Shown piece after piece: positions 33,288 to 41,576 of a stretch of 50,007 bases of DNA (the stretch's first letter is position 1; the number at the start of each line of letters is the position of its first letter). The stretch comes from JAHWKV01 sp040905365 (lineage in GTDB: Bacteria; Actinomycetota; CADDZG01; JAHWKV01). The DNA lies in NCBI GenBank assembly GCA_040905365.1, contig JBBDRQ010000023.1, forward strand, positions 1 to 50,007. Reading direction: 5' to 3'. The notes beneath the pieces are model-generated. The model searched no databases, was not told the DNA's origin, and was given only the letters and a program-made list of their open reading frames with translations. Position numbers and translations under genes: made by a program.

Positions 33288-33857
33288 ATGACTTCTAACG
33301 GCTATTTGGAGTTCGACACTCGCTCGGCGGCGGAGACCAGGGCGCTGGCGGAGGCGCTGGCTCCGGTGCTGGTCCCCGGAGACGTAATAGTGCTGGCCGG
33401 AGACCTGGGGGCCGGCAAGACCACCTTCGTGCAGGGTCTGGCCGTGGGATTGGGCATCGTCGAGCGCGTCACCTCTCCGACTTTCGTCCTTATGAAGGAG
33501 TACCTGGGCGGCCGGTTTCCGCTTATGCACATGGACGTGTACCGCATGAACTACGTTCAAGAAGTCATCGACCTTGGGTACGATGAGTTTTTGGATCCGT
33601 CCTACGTCGTGGTAGTCGAGTGGGGAGACATGGTGGAGCCTCTGCTGCCGCAGGCGCATCTTAAGGTCGAGATAAAGCACCTGGAAGGCTCGCAACGCAC
33701 CATCGCGTTCTTCGGGAAGGGCCGCACCTGGGGAAGCCGTCTGGACGCGCTGAAAGACGCGGTAGAGGACGGGTTGTCCTCCGTTCGTAACGCCGATCCC
33801 GACAAGTACGGGTCCGACTACAACCCGGGTAGCCCCCGGGACTCGGGGAACAATTAA
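33288..33857 (+). CDS. tsaE: tRNA t6A biosynthesis ATPase TsaE
   Basis: A P-loop ATPase that cycles the TsaB-TsaD complex during threonylcarbamoyl transfer to A37 of tRNA. Walker A is GDLGAGKTTFVQGL, followed by SPTFVLMKEY and HMDVYRM. The ATG at 33288 has GGTGG 7 bp upstream; ATG 33282 and TTG 33273 are alternatives. At 189 residues it is longer than the usual 150 because of a charged C-terminal tail. It abuts tsaB directly. Confidence 0.95.
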   Translation: MTSNGYLEFDTRSAAETRALAEALAPVLVPGDVIVLAGDLGAGKTTFVQGLAVGLGIVERVTSPTFVLMKEYLGGRFPLMHMDVYRMNYVQEVIDLGYDEFLDPSYVVVVEWGDMVEPLLPQAHLKVEIKHLEGSQRTIAFFGKGRTWGSRLDALKDAVEDGLSSVRNADPDKYGSDYNPGSPRDSGNN

Positions 33858-34565
33858 ATGCTGGTTCTCGGGATCGAAACTTCAACCCCCGCCGCGTCGG
33901 TGACCATCGGATCCGAACAGGGCATCATCGCCTCCAGTCTGGTGACCAGAGGCGCCGGGCCGGGCGACTTCCTCCTGCCCGCGATCGAGTTTTTGATGGA
34001 GCAAAGCGGCCTCAGCTACCGCAACCTGTCGGCGATTGCGGTCGGGTTGGGTCCGGGTCTTTTCACCGGGATGCGGGTGGGCGTGGCTACGGCCAAAACC
34101 CTGGCGCAGGCGCTGTCGGTGCCGATCGTGGGCGCGTCCTCGCTGGATCTGCTGGCCTTCGATGTGCGCTACTCGGACAAGCTCATCTGCCCGGTATTCG
34201 ATGCCAAGCGCAAAGAGGTGTTCTTTGCCTTCTACCGGCAGGTACCCGGCGGGATAACCCGGGAAAGCAGTTACATGGTGGGATCGCCCGAGCGTCTCAT
34301 GGCGGAGATCCAGGGCAGCGGTGAGGACTTTTTGCTGGTCGGCAACGGCGCCCTGCTGTACAGAGATCCTCTCGAGAGGGTGGACAAAGTGGAGTTCGGC
34401 TCTATGGCGTACGCCTTCCCGCGGGCGGCTTCCCTGGTGGAGCTGGCCCTGCCCCGTCTGTTTATGGAGGACTACGACCGCCTGTTCGATATCGAGCCCC
34501 ATTACATGCGAAGGTCGGATGCGGAGATAAATTGGGAAAGAAGCATGCAAAGGAAAAACCGGTGA
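33858..34565 (+). CDS. tsaB: tRNA t6A biosynthesis protein TsaB
   Basis: A 235-residue ASKHA-fold partner of TsaD. LVLGIETSTPAASV and AIAVGLGPGLFTGMRVGVAT are the family signatures. It lacks the metal-binding histidines of TsaD, as expected for TsaB. Its stop overlaps the rimI GTG by 4 bp. Confidence 0.95.
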   Translation: MLVLGIETSTPAASVTIGSEQGIIASSLVTRGAGPGDFLLPAIEFLMEQSGLSYRNLSAIAVGLGPGLFTGMRVGVATAKTLAQALSVPIVGASSLDLLAFDVRYSDKLICPVFDAKRKEVFFAFYRQVPGGITRESSYMVGSPERLMAEIQGSGEDFLLVGNGALLYRDPLERVDKVEFGSMAYAFPRAASLVELALPRLFMEDYDRLFDIEPHYMRRSDAEINWERSMQRKNR

Positions 34566-35155
34566 GCTCGCCCGTACCCGAGCGGCGAATGGATGTCGGG
34601 CAGGTGGACCTGGTCCCGCTGCGCAGGCGCCACGTCCGTCAGGTGATGCGCATCGAGGCGCAGGTGTACCCCAGACCGTGGAGCTCGGCGCTGTTCTTGC
34701 AGGAGATCGTAAGGCGCAGCGACCGCATCTACCTGGCGGCGCGCTACGACGGTACCGTGATCGGCTACGGCGGGCTGATCACCTCGGGTTTGGAGGCCCA
34801 CATAACGACGATCGCGGTGGATCCGGTTTACCACCGCCAGCGCATCGGCACCAAACTGATGCTGGGTCTGGTGGATGCGGCCATCGCACGCGGAGGCCGC
34901 ACCTTGTCGCTGGAGGTCCGCCGCTCCAACTACGCCGCCCAGAGCATGTACGAGTCGTTTGGCTTTCGCCCGGTCGGGCTGAGGCCGGGCTACTATGCGG
35001 AGACCCGGGAGGACGCCATAGTCATGTGGGTTGATCAGATAGATTCGCCTGAGTACGCATCTATGCTTAACCGGATGCGCAACAGCCTGGGGGAGATGCC
35101 GTCCGGCACCACACGGCCTTCCCGGAGCAAGCAGGAGTCCTCAGATGAACGGTGA
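34562..35155 (+). CDS. rimI: Ribosomal protein S18-type N-acetyltransferase (GNAT)
   Basis: A 197-residue GNAT-fold enzyme. The acetyl-CoA loop is AVDPVYHRQRIGTKLMLGLV, and the C-terminal NYAAQSMYESFGFRPVGLRP region is typical of RimI. The GTG at 34562 has AAAGGA 7 bp upstream and a GTGA overlap with tsaB; a TTG at 34532 would only add a basic stretch. About 35 extra C-terminal residues are low in complexity. Position between tsaB and tsaD is the standard actinobacterial order. Confidence 0.92.
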   Translation: MSSPVPERRMDVGQVDLVPLRRRHVRQVMRIEAQVYPRPWSSALFLQEIVRRSDRIYLAARYDGTVIGYGGLITSGLEAHITTIAVDPVYHRQRIGTKLMLGLVDAAIARGGRTLSLEVRRSNYAAQSMYESFGFRPVGLRPGYYAETREDAIVMWVDQIDSPEYASMLNRMRNSLGEMPSGTTRPSRSKQESSDER

Positions 35156-36242
35156 GACGGCCGCCGGTCTGCTTTCGGAGTTCGATCTCGAAACCCAAAC
35201 CGAGGTCCTGCCCGATCCGGTGGGGTCCAACCAGGACGAACTGCTGGTGCTAGGCATCGAGACCTCGTGCGACGAGACCTGCGCCGCGATCCTGCGGGGC
35301 AAGGACAACGTGCTCGCCAACGTGATCTCCTCCTCCGCCGACCTGCACGCCCGCTACGGCGGGGTGGTTCCGGAGGTGGCCTCTCGGGCGCATGTGCAGG
35401 CCGTGAACCCTGCTATCGCCGAGGCGCTGCGGAGGGCGGACCTGACGTTGTGGGATATGAATGCCGTCGCGGTGACCGTGGGTCCCGGGCTCGTCGGCTC
35501 ACTGGTGGTGGGGGTGGCCGCGGCCAAGGCGCTGGCCTCGGTGCTCGAGGTGCCACTGCTGCCGATCAATCACCTGGAAGCCCACATCTACGCCAATTTC
35601 CTGGACCACCCCAACTTTGGCCCTCCGGCGGTGGGGCTAATCGTCTCGGGGGGCCACACTCTGCTGGTCCACATGCCGGCGCACGGACTGTACGAGGTAC
35701 TTGGTGAGACACTCGATGACGCGGCAGGGGAGGCGTTCGACAAGGTGGCGCGGTACCTGGGCCTAGGTTTTCCCGGCGGTCCGGCCATCGACCAGATGGC
35801 CCTGGGCGGCAACAAGCGAGCGATCGACTTCCCTCGTGCGGTGTTACACAAGGGGTACGACTTCTCGTTCTCCGGTTTGAAGACGGCGGTACAGGATTAC
35901 CTGCGCAAACAGGAGAAGCAGGGCAAGGAGGTAAAGCTCGAGGATGTATGCGCCTCCTTCCAGGAAGCCGTGGTCGATGTCCAGGTAACCAAGACGATTA
36001 AGGCGGCGCAGTCGCTGGGTGTCTCGACCGTCTTTGTATCGGGCGGCGTGGCCTCAAACTCCCGCCTAAGGGAGCTGATGAGCGCCATGTGCGCCGAGAA
36101 CGATCTGAAGCTCCATTACCCCTCACCGGAGTACTGTACCGACAATGCGGCGATGGTGGCCTGCTGCGGGCACTTCCGCTACATCCGCGGCATAAGGGCG
36201 GATTCGAGCATTTCCGCAGACCCGAACCTCCACCTGGCGTAG
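35145..36242 (+). CDS. tsaD: tRNA N6-adenosine threonylcarbamoyltransferase TsaD
   Basis: A 365-residue catalytic subunit transferring the threonylcarbamoyl group to A37 of ANN-decoding tRNAs. ETSCDETCAAIL, metal ligands His-x3-His in INHLEAHIYANF and Asp in YCTDNAAMVA, and the GGHTLLVHM segment are visible. It carries about 33 extra N-terminal residues before the family start (LLVLGIETSCDE). The ATG at 35145 overlaps the end of rimI by 11 bp. Last gene of the glmM-tsaD operon. Confidence 0.96.
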   Translation: MNGETAAGLLSEFDLETQTEVLPDPVGSNQDELLVLGIETSCDETCAAILRGKDNVLANVISSSADLHARYGGVVPEVASRAHVQAVNPAIAEALRRADLTLWDMNAVAVTVGPGLVGSLVVGVAAAKALASVLEVPLLPINHLEAHIYANFLDHPNFGPPAVGLIVSGGHTLLVHMPAHGLYEVLGETLDDAAGEAFDKVARYLGLGFPGGPAIDQMALGGNKRAIDFPRAVLHKGYDFSFSGLKTAVQDYLRKQEKQGKEVKLEDVCASFQEAVVDVQVTKTIKAAQSLGVSTVFVSGGVASNSRLRELMSAMCAENDLKLHYPSPEYCTDNAAMVACCGHFRYIRGIRADSSISADPNLHLA

Positions 36243-36305
36243 GCGATTGCGCAGCGTCCTTACCAGGCGAGGGCACCGCAGGAATCCCACTTGAGAGCAG
36301 ACTCA

Positions 36306-36332
36306 TTAGCAGTCAAGGCGTGAGAGTGCTAA
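36306..36332. promoter_or_regulatory. CIRCE operator (HrcA binding site)
   Basis: TTAGCAGTC-N9-GAGTGCTAA matches the CIRCE consensus TTAGCACTC-N9-GAGTGCTAA with one change in the left arm. It lies 57 bp upstream of groES, the expected place for HrcA heat-shock repression. Indicates an hrcA gene elsewhere in the genome. Confidence 0.93.
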
Positions 36333-36389
36333 TCTGACTTCGAGCGCGGGTGTCCGTTAGCTCAGACAGGTCAGCCATAGGAGGAATTA

Positions 36390-36677
36390 ATGGGTCTAAA
36401 GCCACTTGGAGATCGCGTACTGGTTAGGGTCGAGGAAGCGGAAGAGGCACTTCCCTCGGGTCTGGTCATTCCCGACACCGCCAAGGAGAAGCCTCAAGAG
36501 GGAACCGTCCTGGCCGTGGGCCCCGGCGCCATCAGCGACGGCAAGCGCGTTCCGCTGGAGATCAACAAAGGCGACCGGGTTATCTTCTCGAAGTTCGGCG
36601 GCACCGAGGTCAAGGTCGAGGGCGAGGAACTTATGCTCCTCAACGAGCGCGACGTACTGGCGATCGTAGAGAAGTAA
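36390..36677 (+). CDS. groES: Co-chaperonin GroES
   Basis: A 95-residue heptameric lid for GroEL. LKPLGDRVLVRVEEAEE, the mobile loop ALPSGLVIPDTAKEKPQEGT, and the roof and C-terminal segments are normal. ATG with AGGAGG upstream, and a CIRCE operator 57 bp away. A strong terminator follows at once and groEL is not adjacent, so GroES is made from a monocistronic message here. Confidence 0.98.
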   Translation: MGLKPLGDRVLVRVEEAEEALPSGLVIPDTAKEKPQEGTVLAVGPGAISDGKRVPLEINKGDRVIFSKFGGTEVKVEGEELMLLNERDVLAIVEK

Positions 36678-36697
36678 ACCACCAAAGTTTTTGCAGC

Positions 36698-36730
36698 ACC
36701 AAAAACCCCGCCGTCGGCGGGGTTTTTGGT
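36698..36730 (+). terminator. Intrinsic terminator of groES
   Basis: A perfect 15-bp stem, ACCAAAAACCCCGCC / GGCGGGGTTTTTGGT, with a 3-nt GTC loop and a T5 tract in the descending arm. Its symmetry would also allow it to stop transcription of the converging M23 peptidase gene. Confidence 0.93.
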
Positions 36731-36736
36731 TTCTAA

Positions 36737-36756
36737 GTACCCTGGCCACCAACCTT
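36737..36756 (+). repeat. Dispersed repeat, copy B (20-bp terminal fragment)
   Basis: GTACCCTGGCCACCAACCTT is identical to the left end of the MITE-like element at 43314. It stops matching after 20 bp and lies between the groES terminator and the stop codon of the M23 peptidase. Confidence 0.75.
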
Positions 36757-36760
36757 TGGA

Positions 36761-37912
36761 CTAGATGTAGTTCATCGGGTTGCGAGGGGTTCCGTTGATT
36801 CGAACCTCGAAGTGCAGGTGGGAACCCGTGCACGATCCGGTGCACCCCACGTAGCCGATGACCTCGCCTGCCTTGACGGATCCGCTGGAGACCGCCTTGC
36901 GGGTCATGTGCGCGTAGAGGGTGGTCACGCCCCCACCGTGGTCGACGATTGTGCACCGGCCGTATCCGCCTCCGCAGCTCACGCCCAGTACGGCGCCGTC
37001 TTTCGCGGCGCGGATCGGATCTCCGGTGTTGCCGTCGAGGTCCACTCCGGTATGGGCCCGCCCCCAGCGCCTGCCGAACCCGGATGTGACCCTGCCGTTG
37101 ACCGGCCGCACCCATCCCGAACTCGAGGGGGCGGCGGTGTCGTCGCTGGAGTTGCTGGCTGCCGAACTTGCCCGCAGGGCTGCTTCCAGGCGGGCGCTGT
37201 CGGCTTCCAAGCCGTCGATGTGTTGCTGGGCGACGGAGATCTCACCCTCGACCGTGGCCAGCGCGGCCTGCCGTTCACGACGGGCCGAGTCGGCAAGCTT
37301 CATGCGCTGCTGCAGCCAACTGCGCTGTTCGTCGAGATCGGTCTTGATCGTGTTGAGCTCGTCCTGGCGAACCTCCAGGTCGCGTTTTAGCCGGGCGGCG
37401 TCGACCATCACTTGGGAGTCGGCCTGGGAGGATTTTTCCAACCAGAACTGCAGGCGGTTCCACTCGGGAAGCGAGGTGGCGGAAAACATCATCGCCACTG
37501 CCTCCGCCGGGCCCTGCACGTATATGCGGCGAGCCCGCTCGTTGGAGGCGTTGGCGGCCTCCTGGTACTGCTCGGACAGCTCGTCGATCTGCGCTTGGGC
37601 GCTGCGGATGTCGGATTCCAGCGACGAGATGTCGGCCTGGCCGGTTTCGATCTGCCGGTTGAGGTCGGAGATCTGGTTGTCGAGCTTGTCGACCTCGGTC
37701 TCGATGGCGGCTGCTTCACCCTTGGCCGCCGCCAGCTTCTTCTTGATCTGAGCGATCTGCTGCTTGGTTTCCTCGAGCTGCTCGGCCTCGCCCGCGGCGA
37801 GTGAGGGAAGCGCCATCAATACAGTTAGCGCCAGGGCGAGTAACGCGCTGGCGCTAAAGCGGATTGGAGGGCGCTTCGAAGGCATCAGCCAGAGGCTAGG
37901 TCGGCCCGACAT
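36761..37912 (-). CDS. Secreted M23 (LytM/EnvC-like) peptidoglycan endopeptidase with coiled coil
   Basis: 383 residues. A signal peptide (about 17-40) is followed by two long charged coiled-coil segments (about 42-110 and 165-245) and a C-terminal LytM domain (about 266-383). All zinc ligands are present: His287 and Asp291 in GRAHTGVDLDG, and His367 in GSHLHFEV, with His335 (LYAHM) and His365 as catalytic helpers. It should therefore be an active peptidase, not a degenerate EnvC/NlpD activator. Inferred role in cell separation or wall remodelling. The ATG at 37912 has AAGGA 11 bp upstream; the ATG at 37885 is an alternative. Confidence 0.93.
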   Translation of the reverse strand: MSGRPSLWLMPSKRPPIRFSASALLALALTVLMALPSLAAGEAEQLEETKQQIAQIKKKLAAAKGEAAAIETEVDKLDNQISDLNRQIETGQADISSLESDIRSAQAQIDELSEQYQEAANASNERARRIYVQGPAEAVAMMFSATSLPEWNRLQFWLEKSSQADSQVMVDAARLKRDLEVRQDELNTIKTDLDEQRSWLQQRMKLADSARRERQAALATVEGEISVAQQHIDGLEADSARLEAALRASSAASNSSDDTAAPSSSGWVRPVNGRVTSGFGRRWGRAHTGVDLDGNTGDPIRAAKDGAVLGVSCGGGYGRCTIVDHGGGVTTLYAHMTRKAVSSGSVKAGEVIGYVGCTGSCTGSHLHFEVRINGTPRNPMNYI

Positions 37913-37971
37913 AGGGTGTCAAGTCCTTGAGTTCGAGTAGAGTCCCTAAGCGGGAAAGGGGTGGAAAGGTC

Positions 37972-38328
37972 ATGATACCGGCGCATAGGTTCGTGGGACT
38001 GGGCATTGCAGCAATTTTCGGCCTTCTGGCCGTCTGGGGACTGGTTTTGTGGATAAGAAATCGGAATCCGGGACAAGGTTTTTGGAGGGTTCTGGCCGCA
38101 GGCCAGATAGGCCTAGCGGTCCAGGTGCTGTTGGGGGTAGTCATGTTCTTCGTGCGCGGGGGGATGGAGCCGCTGCACTACGTGTACGGAGCTTTTCCCA
38201 TCCTGGTGCTGGTCTTTGCCCACCGGATGTCCCGCCGTTTTGAAGGGCTGGAGTGGGTCGCGTTTGCCCTGTCGGGCTTGTTCATTTTCGGGCTGCAGCT
38301 GCGGGGATTCATGACCGGTTCCATGTAG
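37972..38328 (+). CDS. Small four-helix membrane protein of unknown function
   Basis: 118 residues with four predicted membrane helices (about 7-28, 40-61, 68-84, 93-111) and a conserved-looking PLHYVYGAFPILVL segment. The ATG at 37972 is preceded by GGAAAGG; longer frames from 37927 have no better site. Not recognised by family; a His in the third helix and the compact layout recall small heme or quinone-associated membrane proteins, but this is only a resemblance. It is divergent from the M23 gene. Confidence 0.75.
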   Translation: MIPAHRFVGLGIAAIFGLLAVWGLVLWIRNRNPGQGFWRVLAAGQIGLAVQVLLGVVMFFVRGGMEPLHYVYGAFPILVLVFAHRMSRRFEGLEWVAFALSGLFIFGLQLRGFMTGSM

Positions 38329-38384
38329 GACGGGGCTTTGACGGGTCGGGGAAAAGTTTCTTCCCGGTCTGCTGCAGGCACAGA

Positions 38385-38412
38385 TTCTCGACTCGCCTTA
38401 CGATGGTATACA
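38385..38412 (+). promoter_or_regulatory. Possible promoter of guaB3
   Basis: TTCTCG at 38385-38390 and TATACA at 38407-38412 are separated by 16 bp, about 108 bp upstream of the guaB3 start. The -10 is good and the -35 is weak. By eye only. Confidence 0.35.
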
Positions 38413-38519
38413 TCTATCACTGGTTCGTAGATCCGGTGCTATCTATCGGCACGATTCCGGCTCGCGCCGGGTTACCGCTGTAAGCCCTTAGGAAACCGAC
38501 GACAAGGACTCCATTTAAG

Positions 38520-39680
38520 TTGGAAGCTGACATTGGCATTGGCAAAAGCGCCAGGCACGCTTACGGATTCGACGACATCGCGATTGTTCCCTCCCGCCGG
38601 ACCCGGGACCCCGACGATGTCGACATCACCTGGGAGATAGACGCCTACCGGTTTGAGTTGCCGGTAATGGCCGCCGCGATGGACGCGGTGGTCTCGCCCA
38701 CCAGCGCGGTGTCCATCGGCAAGCTGGGCGGCCTCGGAGTGCTCAACCTCGAGGGTCTGCACAGCCGCTACGAGGACGCGGATGCCGTCCTGCAGGAGAT
38801 CGCCGAGTTGCCCGCCTCGCAGGCGACCGCTCGCATGCAGGAGTTGTACCAGCAGCCCGTCAAAGAGGACTTGATGGCCGCGTCGATTCAAAAGATCAAA
38901 AGGGGCGGCGTGATCGCCGCGGCCAGCCTCACCCCGCAGCGGGTGGAGACCTACGCCAAGACCGTACTGGAGGCCGAGCTGGACGTCCTGGTTATCCAGG
39001 GCACCGTGGTCTCCGCCGAGCACCTGTCGACCCAGGCCGAGCCGCTGAACCTAAAGCAGTTCATCGCCACGTTCGATCTGCCGGTCATCGTGGGCGGCTG
39101 CGCCTCCTACCAGCCGGCCCTGCACCTGATGCGCACCGGCGCCATCGGGGTGCTGGTGGGGGTGGGGCCCGGAGCGGCCTGCACGTCCCGTCAGGTGCTG
39201 GGCATCGGAGTGCCGCAGGCCACGGCCATCGCGGATGCGGCCGCAGCCCGCATGCGGCATCTGGATGAGAGCGGGCGGTACGTCCAGGTCATCGCCGACG
39301 GTGGTATGCGCACCGGCGGGGACATCGCCAAGGCCATCGTCTGCGGCGCCGATGGGGTCATGATCGGCTCACCTTTGGCCCGGGCCAGCGACGCCCCCGG
39401 CCGGGGCTTTCACTGGGGTATGGCGACGTTTCATTCCGGGCTGCCCCGAGGGGTCCGCATCGGCGCTACGCCTTTGGGCACCGCCAAGGAGATCCTCATG
39501 GGGCCGACCAGCCTCAACGACGGCACCATGAACCTGATGGGAGCGTTGAAGACGTCGATGGCCACCACCGGCTACGGAACGCTCAAGGAGTTTCAAAAGG
39601 CCGAGATGGTGATCGCCCCGTCGATCAAGACCGAGGGCAAGTACGCCCAACGCTCGCAGGGAATAGTCGACTACACCTAG
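38520..39680 (+). CDS. guaB3: GuaB3-family IMP dehydrogenase-related protein
   Basis: 386 residues, a TIM-barrel protein of the IMPDH/GMP reductase superfamily without CBS domains. The start IGIGKSARHAYGFDDIAIVP and RFELPVMAAAMDAVVSPTSA match the actinobacterial GuaB3 group. The catalytic-loop Cys is present in GVGPGAACTSRQ, and the flap-like region near HSGLPRGVRIG is intact. The family's actinobacterial function is uncertain; IMP dehydrogenase activity has been reported for a cyanobacterial GuaB3. TTG start at 38520, with AAGGA 11 bp upstream; no ATG is nearby. Proximity to guaA supports a role in GMP synthesis. Confidence 0.93.
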   Translation: MEADIGIGKSARHAYGFDDIAIVPSRRTRDPDDVDITWEIDAYRFELPVMAAAMDAVVSPTSAVSIGKLGGLGVLNLEGLHSRYEDADAVLQEIAELPASQATARMQELYQQPVKEDLMAASIQKIKRGGVIAAASLTPQRVETYAKTVLEAELDVLVIQGTVVSAEHLSTQAEPLNLKQFIATFDLPVIVGGCASYQPALHLMRTGAIGVLVGVGPGAACTSRQVLGIGVPQATAIADAAAARMRHLDESGRYVQVIADGGMRTGGDIAKAIVCGADGVMIGSPLARASDAPGRGFHWGMATFHSGLPRGVRIGATPLGTAKEILMGPTSLNDGTMNLMGALKTSMATTGYGTLKEFQKAEMVIAPSIKTEGKYAQRSQGIVDYT

Positions 39681-39744
39681 TCCAGGGGGTTCGCCCCCGA
39701 GCGCGCGCCGACAGCTCGTCGGGGCGTGCGCCAAGCTCCTCCCT

Positions 39745-39867
39745 TTAGGTCCGGGTCCGTGCGGCCTGGACGATTATGAAGGTGAAGACTGCGCCGAGCG
39801 CCAAGAGGAAACCCACCCCCATGATCTGGGCGACGATTCCAAACCATTCGGATCCTGAAGAGGTCAT
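39745..39867 (-). CDS. 40-residue single-span membrane microprotein
   Basis: ATG at 39867 with an excellent AAGGAG 7 bp upstream; TAA at 39745. The sequence begins MTSSGSEWFGIVAQIMGVGF and has one hydrophobic helix (about 9-34) followed by a short basic end ARTRT, so an inward C-terminus is likely. No family recognised. The strong ribosome site and clean topology argue for a real gene despite its size. It lies between guaB3 (convergent) and guaA (divergent). Confidence 0.65.
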   Translation of the reverse strand: MTSSGSEWFGIVAQIMGVGFLLALGAVFTFIIVQAARTRT

Positions 39868-39986
39868 CTAAAACTCCTTAGGTAAATTGGCTTGCCGTAA
39901 ACCGGCCTTTCGCAACCATACTTAATGATAAGTCTAAATCTTCGCACCAGGCACGTTGATACGGTGATTGTCGGTATCCTGGGTCG

Positions 39987-41576
39987 ATGGAGATCCACGG
40001 CGACTTCGACACCATCTTGGTCGTGGACTTCGGCGCCCAGTACTCCAAGCTGATCGCCCGCCGGGTCCGTGAGTGCCACGTCCTGTCCGAGATCGTTCCT
40101 CACGACATCACCGCCGAGCAGGCCGCCGCTCACCGTCCCAAGGGACTGATCCTCTCCGGCGGCCCGGCCAGCGTCTACGTCGAAGGCGCGCCGTCTATAG
40201 ACCCCGGTTTGTTCAAGTTGGGTGTCCCTGTGCTCGGCATCTGCTACGGCCACCAGATCATGGCCTCCACCTTGGGTGGGGTGGTCGCCAAGGGAACCGA
40301 GGGGGAGTTCGGCGGGGTAGATTTCTCACGCTCCGGGGGCGTCTTGTTCGACGGGTTACCCGAACACCAGCAGGCGTGGATGAGCCACAAGGATGCGGTG
40401 ACCGGGGTGCCGGAAGGATTTGCGGCGATCGGATCCACCGCAGCCTGCCCGGTGGCCGCAATGGAGGATCCGGTGCGCGGCCTGTACGGGGTACAGTTCC
40501 ACCCCGAAGTGGTGCACACCCCCGGCGGCACCGATCTGATCCGCAACTTTGTGCAAAAGGTTTGCGACTGCCTGCCCAACTGGACCTCATCCAGCGTCAT
40601 CGAGGCGGTAGTCGAGGCAATCCGCGAGCAGGTGGGGGGCGCCCGGGCCGTATGCGGGCTTTCCGGAGGGGTTGACTCGTCGGTGGCCGCCGCCCTGGTG
40701 CACAAGGCCATTGGGGACCAGATGACCTGCATCTTCGTCGACCACGGCATGATGCGCTCCGGCGAGGCCGAAAAGGTGGTCGATACCTTTGACCGCCACA
40801 TGGCCATCGACCTCATCCACGTCAAGGCCCAGGACCGCTTCTTGGCCAAGCTGGCAGGCGTGGACGATCCCGAGACCAAGCGCAAGATCATCGGCGGCGA
40901 GTTCATACGGGTTTTCGAGGAGGTGGCTGCCGAGGTGGGCCTACGGCCCCAGGATGTCGAGGGCGGCGGCGACCGCTCTCCTGTGCGCTTTTTGGTGCAG
41001 GGCACGTTGTACCCCGACGTCATCGAGTCGGGCGCCGGGACCACCGACCTGGCCTCGGTTATCAAAAGCCACCACAACGTGGGCGGGCTTCCCGAGGATA
41101 TGAAGTTCGACCTCGTGGAGCCACTGCGCAACCTGTTCAAGGATGAGGTCCGCAATATCGGAGAGGAACTGGGGCTGCCGGAGGAGATGGTGTGGCGCCA
41201 GCCTTACCCCGGCCCGGGGCTGGCGGTTCGGATTATCGGCGACATCACCGCCGAGCGCCTGGAGTTGGTGAGGGCCGCGGACGCCATCGTCATCGATGAG
41301 GTCAAAAAGGCCGGCATGTACCGGCAGCTTTGGCAGTCGTTTGCCGTCCTGCTTACGATTCGCTCCGTCGGCGTCCAGGGCGACTCGCGCTCCTACGGCC
41401 ACCCGGTCGTGATCAGGGCGGTGACCTCGGAGGACGCCATGACCGCGGACTGGGCCAAGCTGGACCCGGAACTGCTCGGCAGAATGGCCAACCGCATAGT
41501 GGCGGAAGTACCTGGTATAAATAGGGTGGCTTACGACATCACCTCCAAACCGCCTGGGACGATCGAGTGGGAATAA
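39987..41576 (+). CDS. guaA: GMP synthase (glutamine-hydrolysing)
   Basis: A 529-residue enzyme making GMP from XMP, ATP and glutamine. The class I amidotransferase domain has the nucleophile Cys in GICYGHQ and His-x-Glu in QFHPEVVHT. The ATP-pyrophosphatase domain has the PP-loop LSGGVDSSVAA; the C-terminal dimerisation domain ends VAYDITSKPPGTIEWE. ATG at 39987. The last 10 bp overlap the next gene. Confidence 0.98.
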   Translation: MEIHGDFDTILVVDFGAQYSKLIARRVRECHVLSEIVPHDITAEQAAAHRPKGLILSGGPASVYVEGAPSIDPGLFKLGVPVLGICYGHQIMASTLGGVVAKGTEGEFGGVDFSRSGGVLFDGLPEHQQAWMSHKDAVTGVPEGFAAIGSTAACPVAAMEDPVRGLYGVQFHPEVVHTPGGTDLIRNFVQKVCDCLPNWTSSSVIEAVVEAIREQVGGARAVCGLSGGVDSSVAAALVHKAIGDQMTCIFVDHGMMRSGEAEKVVDTFDRHMAIDLIHVKAQDRFLAKLAGVDDPETKRKIIGGEFIRVFEEVAAEVGLRPQDVEGGGDRSPVRFLVQGTLYPDVIESGAGTTDLASVIKSHHNVGGLPEDMKFDLVEPLRNLFKDEVRNIGEELGLPEEMVWRQPYPGPGLAVRIIGDITAERLELVRAADAIVIDEVKKAGMYRQLWQSFAVLLTIRSVGVQGDSRSYGHPVVIRAVTSEDAMTADWAKLDPELLGRMANRIVAEVPGINRVAYDITSKPPGTIEWE

